Of a stretch of 64,000 nt of DNA, positions 56,321 through 64,000 are shown piece by piece (position 1 is the stretch's first letter; each line of letters opens with the position of its first letter). This stretch comes from AP-15 sp963774345 (GTDB taxonomy: Bacteria > Pseudomonadota > Alphaproteobacteria > ATCC43930 > CGMCC-115725), in the NCBI GenBank assembly GCA_963774345.1, contig CAVZFB010000045.1:1-64000 (forward strand). Reading direction: 5' to 3'. The position numbers and the translations under genes are program-made. The notes under the pieces are model-generated. The model did not search any database. It was not told the origin of the DNA and worked only from the letters and a program-made list of their open reading frames with translations.

Positions 56321-59020
56321 ATCCGCAGCAGCGATAATACGGCCGGCATCTTCTGGGTCCTTGACGAGGCCTGCCACGAGGAGATCACCGAGCGACGTAT
56401 TGAGCAGTGTCGCGAGGTCGGCCTTGGCATCCGGCTTCAGCTCGACTTCGGGCTTGGCCTCGATCTTCGCACCGGACTGAGGCGCGGCTTTCGCTTCAGG
56501 CGCGGCCTCTGGTTTTGCATCTGGCTTCGGCTCGTCTTCGGTCTTCGGTTTGGCCTCCGCTTTGGTTTCCGACTTGGCGTCGGGCTTGGGCGCGGCTTTG
56601 GCTTCGACCTTGCGCTGGCCTTTGTTAGGATCGAGAACCTTATAGGCGAGCAGCTTCACCGGATCGGTCACCACGAACCAAATGAAGGCATAGCCCCAAA
56701 CCGTCCCCGCATACTTCCAGCCCAGCGGCGTCATGACCAGGCGCCGTAGACCGCAATCAGCGTCGCCACGGCCTGGGTGCCGAGCACCGCCGCGAACAGG
56801 ATCCGCGCCGGGCGGATGGACCAGAACGGGCCGCGGGTGCGGGTCAGGAAGATCGTCAGATGCCCGGCGACGGACAGCATCAGATACATCATCGTCTGGA
56901 GCTGCGGATGGCCGAGGTGAAAGACGCGGTCGCCCAGGATAAAACAGGCCAAACGCGGCGATCGGGCCGACGACACCCAGCACCGTGGCGATCCCCAGCA
57001 CCAGGCGCATGTTCCAGGCTTCGGGCTGGTTCCTGTAGCGGACGTTGTCGTAGGCGATGGACAGGATGGCGCCGTCGTTGAGCAGCGCCAGCATCACGAT
57101 CATGATCGCGGTCAGCGGATAGAAGTTGAAGATGAGGATCGCCAGGGTCATGAACAGCAGCACGCGCAGCGTCTCGGCGATGCGGTACATCGCGTAGCTG
57201 TTCATCCGCTGGAAGATCTTGCGGCTCTCCTTGATCGCGTCGATGATCACCGACAGGCCCGGGGTCACCAGCACGATGGAGGCTGCGGCACGCGCCGCGT
57301 CGGTTGCGCCGGAAACGGCGATGCCGCAGTCGGCCTTCTTCAGCGCGGGGGCGTCGTTCACCCCGTCGCCGGTCATGCCGACGATGTGGCCGTGCTTCTG
57401 CAGCACGTCGACGATGTGGAACTTGTGCTCGGGGAATACCTGGGCGAAACCGTCGGCCTCCTCGATGGACTCGGCCACCGCCGCGGTCTCCTCGCTTCTT
57501 CGAGTCGCCCAAGGCTGGCGGCGTCGAGAATGTTGGTGCCCATCCCGAGCGTCTTGGCGGTCTCCTTGGCGATGGCCAGGGCATCGCCGGTCACCATCTT
57601 GATCTTGACGCCCATCTGGGCCGCGGTCGCGATGGTGGCCTTGGCGTCGTCACGCGGCGGATCGAACAGCGGCAGCACACCGAGAAGCTGCCAGTCGCCG
57701 TCGCCATCGGCCCGGGCCACGCCCAGCGACACGAAAGCCGCGCGCGGCGAAATCGTTGACGGCCTTGTCGACGGCGGGCTTGACCTGCGCGGCATTGGCC
57801 GACAACGCCAGGATGACCTGCGGCGCGCCCTTGGTGACCTTGAACGTCTTGCCGTCCGCGGCCTTGACGGTGGCCTCGGTGCGTTTGTGCACCGGGTCGA
57901 ACGGCTGGAAATGAGTGACCTGATAGCGCTTCAGCGCCTGTGTTGTCCTTCAGTCCGCCCAGCACGGCGAGGTCGATGGTGTCGTCGTTGTCCGCGCGCG
58001 AGGCCAGCGCGCCGTCGAGGATGACCTGGTCGGCGGTGATGCCTATCGACGGCAGAACGGATCGCCCAAGCGTCAGCTTGTTCTGGGTCAGGGTGCCGGT
58101 CTTGTCCGCGCACAGCACGTCCACGCCGGCCAGTTCCTCGATGGCCACCAGCTTGCTCACGATCGCCTGCTTCTTGGCGAGCAGCCGCGCGCCGACGGCC
58201 ATCGTCACCGACAGCACCGTCGGCATCGCCACCGGGATCGCCGCGACGTCAGCACCAGGGCGAACTGCAGGGTGCGTCAGGATCGGATCGCCGCGCATAG
58301 ATGCGCCGTGACGATGATCACCGCCACCAGCGCCACCGCCAGGATGATCAGGTAGTTGCCGATCTTCAGCACGGCCTGTCTGGAAATGGCTGACGGTGTG
58401 CGCGTCCTGCACCAGTTCCGCGGTCTTGCCGAAGTAGGTGTTGGCGCCGGTGGCATAGACCAGCGCGCCGATTTCACCGCGACGGATGATCGACCCGGAG
58501 AACACCGCGTCGCCGGATTTGCAGGTGGCGGGCAGCGACTCGCCGGTCAGCGCGGACTGATCGACCGACACCTCGTCGCCGTCCAGCAAGCGCGCATCCG
58601 CCGGCACGATGTCGCCCAGGCGCAGGCGGATGACGTCACCCGGCACCAGCTCCCGCGCCGGCGGGGTGATCCACTTCGCCGTCGCGTTTCACGCGGGCCT
58701 TGATCGCCAGCTTGGCCTTCAGCGCGTCGATGGCGTTGCCCGCCTGGCGTTCTTCCCAGAATCCGACCACGGCGTTGGCAACCAGCAGACAGCAGGATGA
58801 TGAAGAAATCCGGCCAGTGCCGGACCGACGCCCGACAGGATCGACCGCCACTTCGATCATCCACGGGATCGGACCCCAGAAGTAGGTGAGGAATTTCAGG
58901 AGCGGATTGGTCTTCTTCTCGTCGATCTCGTTCGGCCCATATTGCGTCAGCCGTTTCTGCGCCTCGGCTTGGGTGAGGCCGTCCGGCGACGACCCCAGTT
59001 TTTTCTCCACCTCCGGCCAT
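56273..59020 (-). CDS. Plasma-membrane proton P-type ATPase with Lys/Ala-rich tail, heavily frameshifted
   Basis: Type IIIA H+-ATPase spread over at least six shifts. Pieces in order: SPDGLTQAEAQKRLTQYGPNEIDEKKTNPLLKFLTYFWGPIPWMIE; GDVIRLRLGDIVPADARLLDGDEVSVDQSALTGESLP; ELAGVDVLCADKTGTLTQNKLTL (phospho-Asp); RDDAKATIATAAQMGVKIKMVTGDALAIAKETAKTLGMG; HIVGMTGDGVNDAPALKKADCGIAV; RIAETLRVLLFMTLAILIFNFYPLTAIMIVMLALLNDGAILSIAYDNV. It would pump protons out using ATP. The C-terminus (about 100 residues) is an unusual run of EAKPK/PDAK repeats ending LLNTSLGDLLVAGLVKDPEDA. The start near 59010-59020 is uncertain. Confidence 0.78.
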
Positions 59021-59162
59021 GGGCAGGGTTTTCAGATCGTCTTCGCATCGGCTTCGATCCCGGTTTGATCGGGCTTCGACGGCAGGCTTAGGTTGACGGC
59101 AGTGGATTGCATGATGTGTATCCTTGCGTCTTTGCCGTGCCGAAGCCTCATGAGCGCAGGGT

Positions 59163-61534
59163 TCACGTGGGATTGCCCCACTTCCAGTTCCGGATTTCCG
59201 GCATGTCCTGGCCGTGCTTGTCGATGTAATGCTTGTGCTCGATGAGCTTGTCCTGCATCATCTGCTTCAGATAGGCGCCCTTGGCGCCCAGATGCGGCAG
59301 GCGATCGACCACGTCTTGCACCAGATGAAAGCGGTCCAGGTCGTTCTGCACCCGCATGTCGAAGGCCGTCGTGATCGTGCCCTCTTCCTTGTAGCCGCGG
59401 ACGTGCAGGTTGCGGTTGGTCCGGCGGTAGGTCAGCCGGTGGACCAGCCAGGGGTATCCGTGGAAGCCGAAGATGATGTGCTTGTCTTTGGTGAAGAGCG
59501 AATCGTAATCCGCGTCGCTCAGCCCGTGCGGGTGCTCGCTCGCGGACTGCAGCTTCATCAGATCGACGACATTGATCACCCGGATTTTCAGATCGGGCAG
59601 ATGCTGCGCGAAGGATGGAAACGGCGGCCAGAATCTCCAGCGTGGGCGTGTCGCCGCAGCAGGCCATCACCACGTCCGGCTCGGCGCCCTGGTCGTTGCT
59701 GGCCCATTGCCAGATGCCGATGCCTTCCGTGCAATGCACGACCGCGGCGTCCATGGTCAGCCATTGCGGCAGGGCGTGCTTGCCGGCCACCACCACGTTG
59801 ACGTAGTGCCGGCTGCGCAGGCAGTGATCGAAGACCGACAGCAGGCAGTTGGCATCGGGCGGCAGATAGACGCGCACGATATCGGCCTTCTTGTTGATGA
59901 CGTGGTCGAGGAAGCCGGGATCCTGGTGCGTGAAGCCGTTGTGATCCTGCTGCCAGACGTGGGAGGCGAGCAGATAGTTCAGCGACGCGATCTTCCGCCG
60001 CCAGGGCAGTTCCGACGTGACCTTCAGCCACTTGGCGTGCTGGCTGAACATCGAATCGACGATGCGAATGAAGGCCTCATAGCTGTTGAACAGCCCGTGC
60101 CGCCCGGTCAGCAGATAGCCTTCCAGCCAGCCCTCGCACTGGTGCTCGCTGAGCATCGAGTCCAGCACGCGTCCGGCGGGCGCGAGGAATTCATCATTCT
60201 TGACTTCCCGGGCGTCCCACTGACGATTGGTGACTTCAAAGACCGCGCCCAGGAGATTCGAGAGCGTCTCATCGGGACCGAAGATGCGGAAATTGCGCTG
60301 ATCCTGATTCAGCTTGGCCACGTCGCGCAGGAACTTGCCCAGCACGAGCGTATCCTGGCCGTCAACGGCGCCGGGCGAAGGCACATTCACCGCGTGGTCG
60401 TGGAAGTCCGGCATGCGCAGGTCGCGCAGCAGAATGCCGCCGTTGGCGTGCGGATTGGCGCCCATCCGCCGGTCGCCCTTCGGCGCCAGCTCGGCCAGTT
60501 CCGGCATGAGCCGGCCATTCTCATCGAACAGTTCCTCGGCCTTGTAGCTCTTCATCCAGCTTTCAAGCTGCTGGACATGATCGGGATGCTCGGCATCCAC
60601 CAGGAGCGGCACCTGGTGCGCCCGGAACGTGCCCTCGATCTGCAGGCCATCGACGACTTTCGGTCCCGTCCAGCCCTTGGGCGACCTGAGGACGATCATC
60701 GGCCAGCGCGGCCGCGTGGTGTCGTTCGTTGTTCCGCGCATTGTTTTGGATTTGCCGGATGTCCTCGATGGCCTTTTCCAGGGTGGCGGCCATGAGTTGA
60801 TGCATCTTTTCCGGCTCATCGCCTTCCACGAAGTAGGGCGTCCAGCCGCAGCCGCGGAAGAATTGCTCCAGTTCCTCATGCTCGATGCGGGCCAGGACGG
60901 TCGGGTTGCTGATCTTGTAGCCGTTGAGGTGCAGGATCGGCAGCACGGCTCCGTCGGTGATCGGGTTGAGAAACTTGTTGGACTGCCAGGCGGTCGCCAG
61001 CGGGCCCGTTTCCGCTTCACCGTCGCCGACGACGCAGGCGACGATCAGATCGGGATTGTCGAACGCGGCCCCGAAGGCATGGCTGAGCGAATACCCCAGC
61101 TCGCCGCCTTCGTGAATCGACCCCGGCGTCGTCGGCGCAACATGGCTGGAAATCCCGCCGGGAAACGAGAACTGCTTGAACAGCTTTTTCAGCCCGGCTT
61201 CGTCCTGGCTGACGTTCGGATAAACCTCGCTCCAGGTGCCTTCGAGGTAGACGTTGCCCACAATCGCCGGGCCGCCGTGACCGGGACCGGCGATGTAGAA
61301 CATGTCCAGGTCATACTTCTTGATGACCCGGTTCAAATGCACATAGATGAAGTTCTGGCCCGGCGTCGTGCCCCAGTGTCCGACCACCAGCGGCTTCACG
61401 TGCGACAGCTTCAGCGGCTCCTTCAGCAGCGGATTGTCGTAGAGATAGATCTGGCCGACCGACAGATAGTTGGCGGCACGCCAGTAGGCATTCATCTTGC
61501 GGAGCAGTTCCGGCGAGAGCGTGTTGGTCTTCAT
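59163..61534 (-). CDS. xfp: Phosphoketolase (Xfp), frameshifted
   Basis: Thiamine-diphosphate enzyme that splits xylulose 5-phosphate or fructose 6-phosphate to acetyl phosphate. About 790 residues read across shifts near 60725 and 59590. Landmarks: MNAYWRAANYLSVGQIYL, VVGHWGTTPGQNFIYVHLNR, GPGHGGPAIVGN, SFPGGISSHVAPTTPGSIHEGGELGYSLSHAFGAA, VGDGEAETGPLATAWQ, LRSPKGWTGPK, VFEVTNRQWD, YEAFIRIVDSMFSQHAKWL and HVWQQDHNGFTHQDPGFLDHV. It ends EIRNWKWGNPT. Its ATG overlaps the ackA stop. Confidence 0.9.
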
Positions 61535-62817
61535 GGCAGTTTCGATCGTTCATTGCGTCTGTCTTCATGGACGCGGTTCATGGCGTGTCTGTCTTCATGG
61601 TTCGAATCTCCTTCGTTTCGAGCCAAGGCTCGAGAACGCGGCAAACCGTCTTGCGCGATCATCAGCTCTTCGTCCGTGCGAATGACCCGGACCGTGACCC
61701 GGCTGGCGTCCGTGGAAATCACGCCCTCAGTCGCCGCATTTCGCTCTTCGTCGAGTTCGATGCCGAGGAATCCCAGCCCGTCGCAAATCCGCGCGCGGAC
61801 GGGCGGCGCGTTCTCGCCGATGCCGCCGGCGAACACCAGCGTGTCCAGTCCGCCCAGCGCCGCCGCGAATGCGCCGATCCATTTCTTGACCTGGTAGCAA
61901 AACAGCGCGACCGCTTCGGCCGCCCGCACGTCCTGCGTTTCGCGCTCGAGCAGGTCGCGCATGTCGGAACTGGTCTCCGAGACGCCGAGCAGCCCGGACT
62001 CGTGGTTGACCATTTCGTGAAATTGCTCCGCGCTCATTTGCTCGGTGCGCGCCAGGTACGGAGACCAGGCCCGGATCGAGATCGCCGGAGCGGCGTGCTC
62101 ATCACCAATCCCGCCGTCGGGGTGAAGCCCATGCTGGTGTCGATGCACTTGCCGTCGCGCACCGCCGCCAGGCTCGCGCCGTTGCCGAGATGGGCGAGGA
62201 TCACGCGGCCCTTCGTCGCCGCCGGGTCGCCGAGGCGGGCGAGTTCCTCCATGAGAAATGCATACGACAAACCGTGGAAGCCATAGCGCCGAACGCCCTG
62301 CGCCTCGTAGCGGCGCGGGATCGGCAGCATCTGTGGCGACGCGCGGCATGGTGCGGTGAAACGCCGTGTCGAAACACGCCACCTGGGGCAAGGTCAGGAT
62401 GGCGTCGCGGAACGCCTCGATCAGCTCGATCTCGCCCGGCAGATGCTCCGGATCGAATGGACTGATCCGGTGCAGCTCCTCGACCATTTCCGCGGTGACT
62501 CGCTGCGGCTCGCTATATTTCGGGCCGCCATGCACCACGCGATGCCCCACCGCGGCCAATGCGTCACGCCCGCTGTGTTCTTCGATCCACTCCATCAGAG
62601 CGCCGACTGCCGCCGTGTGATCCGCCGCCGTCACCGGCCGCGAAAAATTGTCCGCTGGGTTCGAGCCCTTCACCCTCAAGGTGGCCTCCGGCAGCCCGAT
62701 CCGCTCAAGTTCGCCACCCAGAATCCGTCGGAGCGCCTCACCGACCTCGAACAGCGCGAACTTGATGCTCGACGAGCCGCCATTGATCGTCAGGATGCGG
62801 GAACCGGCTGACTTCAT
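61531..62817 (-). CDS. ackA: Acetate kinase, frameshifted
   Basis: Converts acetyl phosphate and ADP to acetate and ATP. Starts ILTINGGSSSIKFALF (phosphate loop), then GHRVVHGGPKYSEP and ACFDTAFHRTMP. Between shifts near 62338 and 62085 another frame carries RRYGFHGLSYAFLMEELARL, HLGNGASLAAVRDGKCIDTSMGFTPTAGLVMSTR. The main frame resumes with VNHESGLLGVSETSSDMRDL and VFAGGIGENAPPVRARICDGLGFLGIELDEERN. The last 35 residues (after ELMIAQ) are not typical; the region there repeats GCGTCTGTCTTCATGG-like sequence twice. It lies between zwf and xfp. Confidence 0.88.
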   Translation of the reverse strand: MKSAGSRILTINGGSSSIKFALFEVGEALRRILGGELERIGLPEATLRVKGSNPADNFSRPVTAADHTAAVGALMEWIEEHSGRDALAAVGHRVVHGGPKYSEPQRVTAEMVEELHRISPFDPEHLPGEIELIEAFRDAILTLPQVACFDTAFHRTMPRVATDAADPAPLRGAGRSALWLPRFVVCISHGGTRPPRRPGGDEGPRDPRPSRQRREPGGGARRQVHRHQHGLHPDGGIGDEHAAPAISIRAWSPYLARTEQMSAEQFHEMVNHESGLLGVSETSSDMRDLLERETQDVRAAEAVALFCYQVKKWIGAFAAALGGLDTLVFAGGIGENAPPVRARICDGLGFLGIELDEERNAATEGVISTDASRVTVRVIRTDEELMIAQDGLPRSRALARNEGDSNHEDRHAMNRVHEDRRNERSKLP

Positions 62818-62878
62818 GGCTGGCTCCTTCGTTCAATTTGCAACGCGAGCCCGTCCAGCTTAATCGGCAGAAAGAACA

Positions 62879-64000
62879 TCATGCTCCGGATGCTTCTTTG
62901 GGACCGGGATTATGCCAACCGCCGTCGGCAGCGATCATTGCGTCAGCCTCCTTCGGGCCCCAACTGCGGCGATGGTAGCGGCGAACCTCGTGGTGTTTCT
63001 CAAGAACGGGATCGACCACCGCCCAGGCGGCTTCGACCGCATCCTCGCGGGTGAAGAGCGCCCCGTCGCCGGCCATGGCGTCGCCCAACAGCAGCTCGTA
63101 GGGCGTTTCTTCGTCCCGCTGCTCTTCGAGCAGATAGAGCTCCCGTTGATCGCCGACGAACTCGTTCCCGGCGCGCTTGACGCGAGCGGCCAGGGCGATG
63201 GCAGGACCCGGCGAGATCCGGAAACGCAGATAGTTGGCCCGGCCTGTCGTCGGCGCCGAGTCAGCGAACAGCCGCTGCGGCGGCGGCTTCAATTCCACCA
63301 GGACCTCGGTCACCGTTTCGGCTAGGTATTTGCCGGAGCGCAGATAGAACGGCACGCCCTCCCAGCGCCACGAGTTCGATAAAAAGCCGCAGTGCGCAGA
63401 AAGTCTCGACGTCGGAAGTCCTTGGCCACATCAGGTTCATTCCGGTAACCGGTATACTGGCCGCGTACCAAATCTCCTGGCGTCAGCGGGCGCATGGCCT
63501 GGAAGACCTTGGCTTTCTCGTTGTGGACGGCGCCAAAGTCCCGACCGGCGGGCGGCTCCATGGCAAGCAGCGCGACGATTTGGAAGAGGTGATTCTGGAT
63601 CACGTCGCGCAGACAGCCGGCGGTTTCGTAAAACGCACCACGGTCTTCGACGCCGAAATCTTCGGATAGGGTTACCTGTACGCTGGCCACGTAGTTGCGG
63701 TTCCAGATCGGCTCCAAGAAAGAATTGGCGAAGCGGATAATAGAGGATGTTCATGATAGCTTCTTTCCCGAGGAAGTGGTCGATGCGAAAGATCGAGTCC
63801 TCCGGGAATACCGTCTGCGCCACGTGATTGAGCTTGCGGGCGGAGGCCAGGTCGCGCCCGAACGGCTTTTCGACAATGACGCGTGCATGCTCGGCCAATT
63901 TCGAGGCGCCGAGCCCTTTGATCACCGTCTCGAAGAGCGCGGGCGGGATCGCGAGGTAGTGCGCCGGACGCTTGGCGCTGCCCAGCGCCTTCTTTATCGC
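62879..64000 (-). CDS. zwf: Glucose-6-phosphate 1-dehydrogenase, partial at window end, frameshifted
   Basis: The N-terminal NADP-binding part lies beyond base 64000. Visible: LAIPPALFETVIKGLGAS, RVIVEKPFGRDLASARKLNH (active-site region), SIFRIDHFLGKEAIMNILYY (catalytic His region), RFANSFLEPIWNRNYVASVQVTLSEDFGVEDRGAFYETAGCLRDVIQNHLFQIVALLAMEPP, and the C-terminal half GVPFYLRSGKYLAETVTEVLVELK...RISPGPAIALAARVKR. Shifts lie near 63730 and 63345. It feeds the pentose phosphate route that phosphoketolase drains. The stop is 61 bases before ackA. Confidence 0.88.

Noticed and set aside
59572..60795. 407-codon plus-strand frame
   Set aside because: Antisense to phosphoketolase, whose motifs are clear on the minus strand.
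61605..61620. GGTTCGAATC resembling a tRNA T-loop
   Set aside because: No acceptor, D or anticodon arm around it; it lies in the ackA 3' region.

Overview
The window is 64 kb of GC-rich chromosomal DNA that reads as Alphaproteobacteria, most likely Hyphomicrobiales or a relative. The reasons are the HWE-type and hybrid histidine kinases, CsbD, PRC-barrel and DUF1003/DUF3309/DUF3096 stress proteins, promoter-like GGAAC-N16/17-CGTT sites of the EcfG type, and a ROSE-like RNA thermometer before an Hsp20 gene. No rRNA, tRNA or CRISPR array was seen. Reading frames are broken by single-base shifts about once every 2 kb, in housekeeping and accessory genes alike. Uncorrected assembly errors are therefore the simplest explanation for most breaks. 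Genes that are full length apart from such shifts are listed as CDS and marked frameshifted; genes that are truly truncated are listed as pseudogenes.

Layout. (1) 1-9.8 kb: an integrated phage-like or satellite element with tyrosine integrase, AlpA-like protein, DEAH helicase, zinc-finger/Toprim primase, a helix-turn-helix protein, a primase remnant, and terminase small and large subunits on the other strand. No capsid, portal or tail gene is visible. An AT-rich membrane protein gene at its edge is cut by an IS110-family (IS1111-like) element at 9.8-11.3 kb. (2) 11.6-19.5 kb: signalling genes, namely a double kinase (PAS-HisKA-REC fused to GAF-HWE), an ECF sigma factor, an Nramp-related transporter and a CHASE3 hybrid kinase. 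(3) 19.5-36.5 kb: a stress island of small secreted, membrane and cytoplasmic proteins (LTXXQ, glycine-zipper, DUF6496, DUF1003, DUF3309, CsbD, hemerythrin, AI-2E-type permease, YflT-like, DUF2252) with an IS3 element, response regulators and a Crp/Fnr regulator. (4) 37.3-41.3 kb: trehalose/glycogen genes treZ and a glycogen debranching enzyme. (5) 41.7-47.4 kb: a giant CheB-CheR-PAS-kinase-REC-REC-LuxR protein and a second Crp/Fnr regulator. (6) 47.6-54.1 kb: more stress genes (permease, two PRC-barrel proteins, dodecin, LysE exporter, Hsp20, DUF3096). (7) 54.8-64 kb, all on the minus strand: zwf, ackA, xfp, a proton P-type ATPase, a ppk2 remnant and a pyrophosphate-type 6-phosphofructokinase.

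How it fits together. Region 7 can route glucose-6-phosphate through the oxidative pentose phosphate pathway and phosphoketolase to acetyl phosphate, then to acetate plus ATP. With the proton pump and a PPi-type PFK this looks like an energy- and acid-stress fermentation module. The kinases, single-domain response regulators and Crp-like regulators are likely its control layer and that of the stress island. A palindrome TCGGTAA-N6-TTACCGA occurs three times, each time between a crp 3' end and a signalling gene or its remnant, so it is the best candidate for a shared operator.
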